Below, piece by piece: positions 24,925 through 31,604 of a stretch of 39,585 nucleotides of DNA. The DNA lies in NCBI GenBank assembly GCA_902785935.1, contig CADAAN010000004.1:1-39585 (forward strand), in the 5' to 3' direction. The notes beneath the pieces were generated by a model, which saw nothing but the letters and a program-made list of their open reading frames with translations, was not told where the DNA came from and did no database searches. Both the position numbers and the translations under genes were made by a program. How positions within the stretch are numbered: position 1 is the first letter of the stretch; every line of letters starts with the position of its first letter. This DNA comes from an uncultured Pseudomonadota bacterium. GTDB taxonomy: Bacteria; Pseudomonadota; Alphaproteobacteria; RF32; CAG-239.

Positions 24925-25878
24925 ATGAAAAATATTAAACTTGTACTTTTTGTTGTGATGATGGCAATGCCCGTGTTTGCTCAAACGCGCGGTGTACCTT
25001 TAATCGCTGATGAAGATTTGAATTTTGATATGACAGAAGACGCATTTGGCAACACCATTAAGCCAAGCATAAAAGAGGGAGAAACAATCAAAGTTGATAC
25101 ATCTCAATCTTTGAGCGAAAACCTGAAACAGAAGAAATCTGATGATGATGAACCAAAAAAAGAAGAAAAAAAATCCGGCGGTGAAAGTTGGGTCAAAAGT
25201 TTATTTAAAGGCGGCGAGAAATCAGACAGTGTCAAAAATCTGATGGAAGAAAAGAAAAAAGCACTTCAAAACAAGCGCTCAAATGCTTCTGTTTTTGATA
25301 TTGCCGGTGTGATGCTACGAATGAGTTATACGCAAGCGGAGGCGGAGCTTATCAAAAGAGGCTATAAAAAAACAACGCAAAAGATGGATGTGCCGAATTT
25401 TATTCGCTGGCGTAATGAAGAAAAATGCCGCAATCAAGGCGTTGTCGGCTATGAAAGGCTTGAAAACTGCATCATTAAATTGGCTCAGAAAGATAACTAT
25501 TATTACATATCAAATGCAACTTTTAATAAATTTGACAGCAAAGAAACGGTTGAAATTTTTCTTTCAAGTACTTTTACCAATAATAAGATTTACAAAGTGA
25601 CATATTTAACCGAAGCAGCCAACGTGAAAGGAAGCGGGACTAAGGCTGTTTATTTGCGCAACTTGAAGGTTTATGATTTTTGGAAAAAAATCAGCCAAAA
25701 ATACGGGACACCTGACGATGAACAAGATGCTATTTGGGGACTTGGTGACAATCGGCCATATTTAAAGGCATCGACCGGATATTTGCGTCTTGAAGATCCG
25801 GTTTTAGAGGCGCTTGACGTCAATCGTATGTCGCGTGAAGATCAAAAGTTTATTCATACAGATAATTATACATTTTAA
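24925..25878 (+). CDS. Unknown exported protein upstream of chpT
   Basis: I start at the ATG at 24925 (MKNIKLVLFVVMMAMPVFAQ), which gives a clean signal peptide and 317 residues. The mature part opens with an acidic stretch and a charged Lys/Asp/Glu linker (about residues 75-115: KKSDDDEPKKEEKKSGG). It is followed by a compact domain of about 190 residues starting near VFDIAGVMLRMSYTQAEAELIKRGYKK. That domain includes two cysteines (EEKCRNQGV, ENCIIKL) and the phrase VYDFWKKISQKYGTPDDEQDAIWGLGD. The phrase MSYTQAEAELIKRGY resembles a helix that precedes small periplasmic sensor or PASTA-like folds, but I cannot name a family. It is ten bases upstream of chpT and probably cotranscribed. Confidence 0.6.
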   Translation: MKNIKLVLFVVMMAMPVFAQTRGVPLIADEDLNFDMTEDAFGNTIKPSIKEGETIKVDTSQSLSENLKQKKSDDDEPKKEEKKSGGESWVKSLFKGGEKSDSVKNLMEEKKKALQNKRSNASVFDIAGVMLRMSYTQAEAELIKRGYKKTTQKMDVPNFIRWRNEEKCRNQGVVGYERLENCIIKLAQKDNYYYISNATFNKFDSKETVEIFLSSTFTNNKIYKVTYLTEAANVKGSGTKAVYLRNLKVYDFWKKISQKYGTPDDEQDAIWGLGDNRPYLKASTGYLRLEDPVLEALDVNRMSREDQKFIHTDNYTF

Positions 25879-25888
25879 TGAGGATAAA

Positions 25889-26503
25889 ATGACAGACATT
25901 GCCCAAACTCAAGTGGCCGAGCTGATTTGCACACGTATCAGTCATGATTTAATCGGTAATATCGGCTCAATTTCAAACGCGCTTGAATTGATGGAAGATG
26001 ATCCTTCCGATATAACGGATGTGACGCCGATTTTAAAAAGCAGTGCAAGCACGCTTATTGCGCGGCTTAAATTCTTCAGGCTTGCTTTCGGGTTGAAAAA
26101 TGCTGCACCGAAAAACTTAGAAGAAATGCAAAATATCGCACAAAATTATATTGATACAATTGGTTCTATGAAATCAAAAATCAGTATTTTATGGCAAATA
26201 AAAAATATTTCGCTTTATAAAATCGCATATTTAAGCATCATGGCGCTTTGCGATACATTGATTAAAGGCGGACATTTAGAAGTTTTGGAAACAAATGAGG
26301 CTTTAAGCATCAAAGCAAAGTCAGATTTTGACTTATCTTTGTCAAAGCTTGAAAATATGCAAAACGCATTAATGGACGATATGACAGGCGACAATCCGGC
26401 TCTTATGGCGCCGATTGTATATTTAAAAAATCTTGTCGGAGAAGTCGGGGTTGAAGTGTCACTTGCCTATCAAGCAAAAGAGGCTTTGCTGTCTATCAGA
26501 TAA
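25889..26503 (+). CDS. chpT: ChpT-type histidine phosphotransferase
   Basis: A 204-residue protein starting at the ATG at 25889 behind GAGGA. The N-terminal segment ELICTRISHDLIGNIGSISNALELM carries the phospho-accepting H19 in the SHDL context typical of ChpT, which in Caulobacter and relatives passes phosphate from the kinase CckA to CtrA and CpdR. The rest forms the degenerate Bergerat-like second domain of the family (ALCDTLIKGGHLEV, then SIKAKSDFDLS), and the length fits. Its presence implies a CckA-ChpT-CtrA style cell-cycle or envelope circuit. CckA and CtrA themselves are outside the window. Confidence 0.85.
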   Translation: MTDIAQTQVAELICTRISHDLIGNIGSISNALELMEDDPSDITDVTPILKSSASTLIARLKFFRLAFGLKNAAPKNLEEMQNIAQNYIDTIGSMKSKISILWQIKNISLYKIAYLSIMALCDTLIKGGHLEVLETNEALSIKAKSDFDLSLSKLENMQNALMDDMTGDNPALMAPIVYLKNLVGEVGVEVSLAYQAKEALLSIR

Positions 26504-26586
26504 ATCTGGTCAAAAGTTTTATTTAAATCATATGCGCAAAAGATTAACTTTTTTAAGGAAATTAATCTTTTTAGAAAGGAAAAATC

Positions 26587-26907
26587 ATGCGTGTGTCAAA
26601 AATTTTGACATCTATGATGCTCGGAGCTCTTTTTACTTTGAGCGCTACAGATGTCTTTGCGGGGGCTGCCTCAACGAGCGAACCCGGTGTTTGGGATAAA
26701 ACAAAGGGTGTTGCCTCAGATGTTTGGGATGGTACTAAAGAAGTGACGTCAGATGTTTGGGATGGTACAAAAAAAGTAACATCAGATGTTTGGGACGGGA
26801 CAAAAGAAGTCGGCTCAGATATAAAAGAAGGTGTTACGGGTGATGAAACCACATCAACAACGACTCGTCATCCGAACGGTTCAACAACCACCACGACAAA
26901 AAATTAA
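26587..26907 (+). CDS. Small exported protein with 11-residue repeats
   Basis: A 106-residue protein with an AAAGGA ribosome site and a signal peptide (ILTSMMLGALFTLSATDVFAG). The centre has four consecutive 11-residue units of the form xVxSDVWDGTK (for example EVTSDVWDGTK and KVTSDVWDGTK), then IKEGVTGDE and a Thr-rich, polar tail (STTTRHPNGSTTTTTKN). Eleven-residue repeats of this kind form amphipathic helices, as in LEA-like and membrane-surface proteins. At the DNA level these are near-identical 33-bp tandem repeats, so copy number may vary between strains. No family named. A hairpin terminator follows immediately. Confidence 0.6.
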   Translation: MRVSKILTSMMLGALFTLSATDVFAGAASTSEPGVWDKTKGVASDVWDGTKEVTSDVWDGTKKVTSDVWDGTKEVGSDIKEGVTGDETTSTTTRHPNGSTTTTTKN

Positions 26908-26908
26908 A

Positions 26909-26939
26909 ACAAACCCGCTGATAAAGTCAGCGGGTTTGT
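26909..26939. terminator. Shared hairpin between convergent genes
   Basis: ACAAACCCGCTGA (26909-26921) pairs with TCAGCGGGTTTGT (26927-26939), a 13-bp perfect stem between convergent genes. The T-run after it is short on the plus strand, and A/T-rich sequence lies on the other side, so it may work in both directions. Confidence 0.75.
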
Positions 26940-26944
26940 CTTTA

Positions 26945-27616
26945 CTATTGACCAAGAAGATAAGTGTCACACATAATTTCAGGGGATATAATCACGCGCT
27001 GATATTCATGAGTGACGATGCCCGAGGCGTTATCCACTTGATATCTTGAGCTTTCAGTCAGGACAAACAGTTGTTTAACATCGTGACAAACAGCGAAAAC
27101 GGCAGAAAAACCGCCCCGTAAAGCTCGGATAACGTACCCCTTTGAGGTCAGGTGCACCTCTTCAATGTGACCAAGAAGTGCTAAACCGCGGCGCTCAAAA
27201 ACAACCATCAAATCATCCGAAATCCACATCAGGACGTAATTTTCGCCCATGTACGCGACCTTCAAATCTATCGCAGAGAAAGTGTTTTTCGTGCTGTTTT
27301 TCACAAAGATAAAGTTGCGATAGAAAAAGGCCGGCGTTTTTGCTGTGCCCAAATTTTTGAGCCGACAAAGCTTACCGCCTTCTTTTTCAAACAGAAAACA
27401 CTTTGAGCCCGTGACAATGATTTTGAATTTCCGGTTGAGTTCATCAAGCTCTTTGGTGGAAGGTTGCCTGATATGGCTCAAAAGCTTGCCGATCATGGGG
27501 TTTTCTTTTTCATAGCATCTGAGAGAGCAAATGTCTCGACCGATAAATGATGCCGGAGAACCGGTTTTGTACACCTGCTTTTCAAAAGCAAATGAACATA
27601 CACAATTGTTACTCAT
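26945..27616 (-). CDS. Unknown cytoplasmic-looking protein
   Basis: A 223-residue protein without signal peptide or membrane span. The N-terminus has four cysteines in 35 residues (CVCSFAF, ICSLRCYEKE). The remainder alternates short beta-like strands (KIIVTGSKCFLFEKE, VAYMGENYVLMWISDDLMVVFERRG, GYVIRALRGGFSAVFAVC), which suggests a beta-rich, perhaps propeller-like or PH-like fold. I do not recognise the family. The start has no strong ribosome site, so a later start (for example the ATG at 27496) is possible. It converges with the small repeat protein. Confidence 0.45.
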   Translation of the reverse strand: MSNNCVCSFAFEKQVYKTGSPASFIGRDICSLRCYEKENPMIGKLLSHIRQPSTKELDELNRKFKIIVTGSKCFLFEKEGGKLCRLKNLGTAKTPAFFYRNFIFVKNSTKNTFSAIDLKVAYMGENYVLMWISDDLMVVFERRGLALLGHIEEVHLTSKGYVIRALRGGFSAVFAVCHDVKQLFVLTESSRYQVDNASGIVTHEYQRVIISPEIMCDTYLLGQ

Positions 27617-27790
27617 ATACTTAAAATTTAGAGATTATCATAATTAGGAATTAAGACGTTGATAACATGATTTTTTGTTTTTGTCAAGAATAAAAATAAA
27701 AAATATTTACAAAAAATTAAAGAAATTCTTGACCTTAAGATATAGTTGTTATATTAGAAAAAATATTTTCAAGAAAAAAAAGAGGATATT

Positions 27791-28537
27791 ATGAGTTTTA
27801 ATGATTTAGGTCTGTCGCTTGAAACCGTTCGGGCAATTGAAGAGGTCGGAATTGAAAATCCGACGACGGTTCAGGCTGATGTTATCCCTTCCGTTTTAGA
27901 GGGAAAAGATATATTTACGATTGCGCCGCAACGTTCGGGTAAAACATATTCTTACGTTTTGCCGCTGATTGATATGATTGCGCAAAGAAAAGTACAAAAT
28001 ATTTTGATTATCACTGCAGATAGCTTTCAGGCAAGCAATGTTTCAGACTGTTTTGCCGTGTTTAACAAATATCACAAAAACAGCGATGACGATGATGCAA
28101 ACGTGATTATTGCAACGCCCGATTTGATTTTGGAACTTGAAAGTGAGCAAAAGCTTGATCTTGAGCGTATTGATGTTTTGGTTGTAGATGATATCAATTT
28201 GCTCAAGAAAAACCATCAGCTTGGCAATCTTGAAAAAATCTTGGAAAAATTGCCTGCCGATAAGCAAAATATTGTTTTTACGAATCGTCGTTCAAAAGAG
28301 ACGCAGAGCATTTTGGATCAAATCTTAAAAGCACCGACGGAAATTAAAATTGACCGCAATAAAGAAGATGAGGCTTTTGAAGCTCAGGGCAGAATAGAAG
28401 CGAAAAATCAGGCACCTGCTATTCAAATTACAGAGCCGAAATTTGATTCTGAAGCGCTTGAATATGTTAAAAAATTTCAGGTTTTCGGAGATAAAACACC
28501 TCATTTTCTGTTGATAAAAGGTGAATTAAAGCGTTAA
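27791..28537 (+). CDS. Truncated, motif-degenerate DEAD-box helicase (RecA-1 domain only)
   Basis: A 248-residue protein matching the first RecA-like domain of DEAD-box RNA helicases: Q-motif region FNDLGLSLETVRAIEEVGIENPTTVQADVIP (1-33) and motif I APQRSGKT (45-52). ATPDLIL follows at about 108, and then VVDDIN (131-136) stands where DEAD should be, with FTNR where SAT should be. The second helicase domain (motifs IV-VI) is absent, replaced by about 55 charged residues (KNQAPAIQITEPKFDSEALEYVKKFQ) before a natural stop. The reading frame is clean, so it is probably expressed, perhaps as an RNA-binding or regulatory relative without full helicase activity. yebC and ruvC follow in the same direction. 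Confidence 0.75.
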   Translation: MSFNDLGLSLETVRAIEEVGIENPTTVQADVIPSVLEGKDIFTIAPQRSGKTYSYVLPLIDMIAQRKVQNILIITADSFQASNVSDCFAVFNKYHKNSDDDDANVIIATPDLILELESEQKLDLERIDVLVVDDINLLKKNHQLGNLEKILEKLPADKQNIVFTNRRSKETQSILDQILKAPTEIKIDRNKEDEAFEAQGRIEAKNQAPAIQITEPKFDSEALEYVKKFQVFGDKTPHFLLIKGELKR

Positions 28538-28618
28538 AAATGAAAAAAAACTCTTGCGAGCAAGGATGAAAATCGTTATAAAGCTGTTATCAAATCCACT
28601 TTTTAGGAGATAAATAAA

Positions 28619-29374
28619 ATGTCTGGGCATTCCCAATTTAAGAATATTATGTACCGCAAAGGTGCTCAAGATGCTAAAAAAGCACGTGTTTTTGCAAAAC
28701 TTGCACGCGAAATTACCGTGGCAGCTAAGTCAGGTTTACCCGAGCCGGATAAAAACCCGAGATTAAGGCTTGCTATTCAGGCCGCGCGCGCCGAAAGTAT
28801 GCCGAAAGACAATATTGAACGTGCTATTGCCAAGGCGACGCAAACCGCCGGCGGTGCAGATTTTGTCACCATGCGTTATGAAGGTTTTGCCCCCAATAAG
28901 GCCGCTGTTATTGTTGAAGCTTTGACCGATAATAAAAATCGTACGGCCGGCAATGTGCGTACGATATTCGGCAAACGCGGCGGTGCAATGGGTGAAACGG
29001 GTTCTGTTGCGTTCAATTTTGAGCGAATCGGCTATATTGCTTATCCGGCATCGGTTGCAAATGCAGATGAAATGTTTGAAAACGCTTTAGAGGCAGGGGC
29101 AAATGATGTTTCTTCCGATGAAGAGATTCATGAGATTGAAACACTTCCTGATGATTTGTTTGCCGTGACCGAGGCTTTAGAGAAAAAGTTCGGTACGCCG
29201 TCAGCTTCAAGACTTGATTGGAAACCGACCGTTAAGGTTGAAATTAACGATATCGAAACGGCACAAAAGTTTTTGGACTTTATTGATGCTTTGGAAGATG
29301 ATGACGATGTTCAGCACGTTTATCACAATGCCGAAATTTCTGAAGCCGTTTTGGCCGAAATGAATAAGGAATAA
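28619..29374 (+). CDS. yebC: YebC/PmpR-family regulator or translation factor
   Basis: A 251-residue YebC/TACO1-family protein, the usual length. The N-terminal SGHSQFKNIMYRKGAQDAKKARVFAKLAREI is the family signature (usually SKWANIKHRK), followed by NPRLRLAIQAARAESMPKDNIERAI, YEGFAPNKAAVIVEALTDNKNRT and GGAMGETGSVAFNFER. Members are described as DNA-binding regulators and, more recently, as factors that ease ribosome stalling. It lies four bases before ruvC, a very common pairing. Confidence 0.93.
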   Translation: MSGHSQFKNIMYRKGAQDAKKARVFAKLAREITVAAKSGLPEPDKNPRLRLAIQAARAESMPKDNIERAIAKATQTAGGADFVTMRYEGFAPNKAAVIVEALTDNKNRTAGNVRTIFGKRGGAMGETGSVAFNFERIGYIAYPASVANADEMFENALEAGANDVSSDEEIHEIETLPDDLFAVTEALEKKFGTPSASRLDWKPTVKVEINDIETAQKFLDFIDALEDDDDVQHVYHNAEISEAVLAEMNKE

Positions 29375-29378
29375 TTCT

Positions 29379-29864
29379 TTGGTTCGGATTTTAGGACTTG
29401 ACCCCAGCCTTGCCTCGACGGGCTGGGGTATTATTGAAGCTGAAAACAATCGTTTGAAGTATATTGCAGACGGTTTTATCAAAACGAATCCGAGAGATAC
29501 GATTTCTGCGCGTTTAGCTGTGATTTATCGCGCGCTTTGCGAAGTGATTGAAACATATCAACCTGCGGAAGCTTCAATTGAAGTGATTTTTTTAAACGAC
29601 AATCCGATGTCAACCATCAAGCTTTCAGAGGCGAGAGGGGTTGTCATGTTGACCCCCGCGATGTATCAGATACCACTTTTTGAATATGAGCCGAGCAAGG
29701 TTAAAAAAGCGCTTGTCGGAACGGGAGCGGCTCTCAAAGCACAGGTTGAAACAATGGTTAAGGTTTTGCTTTCAAACATTAAGCCAAAAAATAATGACTC
29801 GTCAGATGCTTTGGCTATCGCCATCACGCATGCTCATTTCAGAACAAGTCGTTCTTTAGGTTAA
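29379..29864 (+). CDS. ruvC: Holliday junction resolvase RuvC
   Basis: A 161-residue RuvC. It starts at TTG 29379, with AAGGAA in the end of yebC as ribosome site. The catalytic acidic residues are in place: D8 in ILGLDPSLASTGWG, the Glu in ASIEVIFLNDNP, and the Asp pair in DSSDALAIAITHAH. The enzyme cuts four-way junctions made in recombination. It is linked to yebC, but the ruvA and ruvB genes that often follow are not here; the next gene is an unrelated surface protein on the other strand. Confidence 0.92.
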   Translation: MVRILGLDPSLASTGWGIIEAENNRLKYIADGFIKTNPRDTISARLAVIYRALCEVIETYQPAEASIEVIFLNDNPMSTIKLSEARGVVMLTPAMYQIPLFEYEPSKVKKALVGTGAALKAQVETMVKVLLSNIKPKNNDSSDALAIAITHAHFRTSRSLG

Positions 29865-29876
29865 ATATAATTTGAG

Positions 29877-29922
29877 GCGCGTATTGTCGTGTTGATTTAT
29901 TGATCAAATCAAAGCTACGCGC
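29877..29922. other. Nested inverted repeat behind ruvC
   Basis: GCGCGTA (29877-29883) pairs with TACGCGC (29916-29922), with an inner TTGATTT/AAATCAA stem. It follows the ruvC stop by 12 bases and probably forms the 3' end of its transcript, though there is no clean U-tract. Another hairpin, CCCCTTGCA with TGCAAGGGG, lies at about 29974-29995. Apart from these and a GGATGACG at about 30052, the gap 29865-30068 holds nothing I can name. Confidence 0.5.
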
Positions 29923-30068
29923 TGAGCCTTAAAAAGTATAGATGATTTTGATAAATCTGATATTTAAATTTTTCCCCTTGCATGGTGCAAGGGGGAAGAC
30001 ATATCAATCTTAAAGATCGCTTGACCTTAACGCCTTAAAGACGTTGAGGAGGGATGACGTTTGTTGTT

Positions 30069-31199
30069 TTATCTGTACCTTATTTTGACATGATTTGACT
30101 TGCCTGCCACCTGATTTGCCTCGTCGATGGTATAGATACGCTTTCCTGTATATTTGACTAAATTGCCTTGATAGTCGCGATAAGCTGTACTGCCGTCGGG
30201 TTGTTTTTCGCCAATCAAAGCCGGTTGCAAAGTATATGTTCCGTCGGCATAATTTAAGCCGCGCATGGCATCACGGCAAGCGACCAATTCTCCGCGGCAG
30301 TTGATGGTTTTGTTGGTTAAGTCCAATGCGACTTGTCCTGTAGAACCTGAGCCGCTGGAAATTACAAATCTTGCCAAAGCCTCAGGACTGATGGTGATGT
30401 CGGTAATACTTGATGGAAAGGCATAATCTCCAATACTTGTGACCGAATCGGGTATCTCAATTGAGGTAAGGCTGTCGTTGTCAGCAAATGCCCAACCTCC
30501 TATTGAAGTGACAGAATCGGGAATCACAACCGAGGTCAGATTGTTAGCCCCGAATGCCCTCTCTCCAATACTTGTGACTGAATCAGGAATCGTCACAGAG
30601 GTCAAATTGTTGGCATAAAATGCAAAATTTTCGATTGATGTAACCGAATCGGGAATCGTTACAGAGGTCAGGTTGTTGAGAAAAAATGCATAATTTCCGA
30701 TTGAAGTGACAGAATCGGGAATCGTCACTGATGTCAGGTTGTTTTCACCAAATGCATAACCTTCAATTGATGTGACCGTATCAGGTATCACAACCGAAGT
30801 CAGGTTGTTCAGAGCAAATGCACCATATCCAATTGAAGTAACCGAATCGAGAATCGTCACTGATGTCAGGTTGTTGTGAGAAAACGCATTTTCTCCGATT
30901 GAAGATATTGTCCCTGTCACAACAACATTTTCGATGCCGGTAAATCGAGTGTCTTTATTATTACCGGATACACTTTTTCCGTTTGAATCATATGTGGGCG
31001 TGAAAGCCTTATTGTTTACAGATGCATTTTCTCCTGTCCCTGTAATAGTCAAGGTTTTACCATCTTCTGAAATGGTGTATGAACAGCCTGTGCCGCAGGC
31101 ATCCGCCACACCTTCATCGCCCGCTGTTCCGGCATAAACATTTACCGCCCCTAAAGCCGTCCCTGCTATCAATGCAAATATAAATTGACTGTATTTCAT
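30069..31199 (-). CDS. BspA-like leucine-rich repeat surface protein (first)
   Basis: I start at the ATG at 31199 (MKYSQFIFALIAGTALGAVNVYAG), which has an AGGAG site and a signal peptide; 376 residues. After an N-terminal segment with two cysteines comes an array of about seven to eight 23-residue repeats of the form LTSVTIPDSVTSIGxxAFxxNN, the BspA/TpLRR leucine-rich type found in secreted and surface proteins that bind host or other ligands. The DNA repeats are about 69 bp and nearly identical. The C-terminal 24 residues (KRIYTIDEAN..., VAGK, ending IRYR) are almost the same in the second BspA-like protein at 33.8 kb. Leader RNA B lies directly upstream. Confidence 0.85.
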   Translation of the reverse strand: MKYSQFIFALIAGTALGAVNVYAGTAGDEGVADACGTGCSYTISEDGKTLTITGTGENASVNNKAFTPTYDSNGKSVSGNNKDTRFTGIENVVVTGTISSIGENAFSHNNLTSVTILDSVTSIGYGAFALNNLTSVVIPDTVTSIEGYAFGENNLTSVTIPDSVTSIGNYAFFLNNLTSVTIPDSVTSIENFAFYANNLTSVTIPDSVTSIGERAFGANNLTSVVIPDSVTSIGGWAFADNDSLTSIEIPDSVTSIGDYAFPSSITDITISPEALARFVISSGSGSTGQVALDLTNKTINCRGELVACRDAMRGLNYADGTYTLQPALIGEKQPDGSTAYRDYQGNLVKYTGKRIYTIDEANQVAGKSNHVKIRYR

Positions 31200-31235
31200 A
31201 TTTTTTCTCCTGTTTTTATTTTTTTCACACTTTAA

Positions 31236-31400
31236 ACAAAAAAATTCCGTCTTAGATAACCAAAACGGGAGGAGCTGTAAGAACTGTAACATCACAGGTG
31301 AAAGTATTCCAAAGTTAAACTTTTCTATTCCTTTCACTCCTCCTAAGAGGAGTTTTGATGCTAAGATGTCTTACAAACATCGCAACCATTTTGGTTACGT
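31236..31400 (-). ncRNA. Structured leader RNA, copy B
   Basis: Minus-strand transcript beginning near 31399. Pairings: CGTAACC with GGTTGCG, then GATGT with ACATC. The closing helix is AGCATCA with TGATGTT. P3 is ACTCCTC with GAGGAGT. P4 is GTGAAAG with CTTTCAC, and it holds AAAGT/ACTTT. P3's 3' strand GGAGGAG is also fully complementary (7 bp) to CTCCTCC (plus-strand 31268-31274), which touches the terminator stem CCGTTTT with AAGACGG (31268-31262 and 31253-31247). That stem is followed by a U-tract. The BspA-like gene starts only 37 bases beyond with no room for another promoter, so its mRNA must read through this terminator. Confidence 0.65.
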
Positions 31401-31405
31401 CTTTA

Positions 31406-31434
31406 ATTGTGGCATAAAATAAGTGCGTTGTCAA
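31406..31434 (-). promoter_or_regulatory. Promoter of leader RNA B
   Basis: On the minus strand: consensus TTGACA (31434-31429), 17 bases, CACAAT (31411-31406). The first leader hairpin starts about nine bases after the -10 box. Confidence 0.7.
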
Positions 31435-31466
31435 ATATTTTTCTTTTAAAATTGATAAAAAAATGC

Positions 31467-31494
31467 TTGAAAATCATAAAAAAGGTTGTATAAA
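31467..31494 (+). promoter_or_regulatory. Probable rpsA promoter
   Basis: TTGAAA (31467-31472), 16 bases, TATAAA (31489-31494). It is divergent from the leader RNA B promoter, leaving a 5' leader of about 100 bases before rpsA. Confidence 0.6.
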
Positions 31495-31604
31495 GAGCCT
31501 GTCTTTGTTTCAAAGGGCGCGCTTTGAAAGATATTTTTTTTAACTTCGCGCAAGTCCGCTTTTGCAAAGCAAAGGGTCCGGCAACAAAAAAAGAAATTTA
31601 TTTT

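Noticed and set aside
30934-31137. Plus-strand 67-codon frame over the first BspA-like gene
   Set aside because: It is a shadow of a clearly real gene on the other strand, with no ribosome site.
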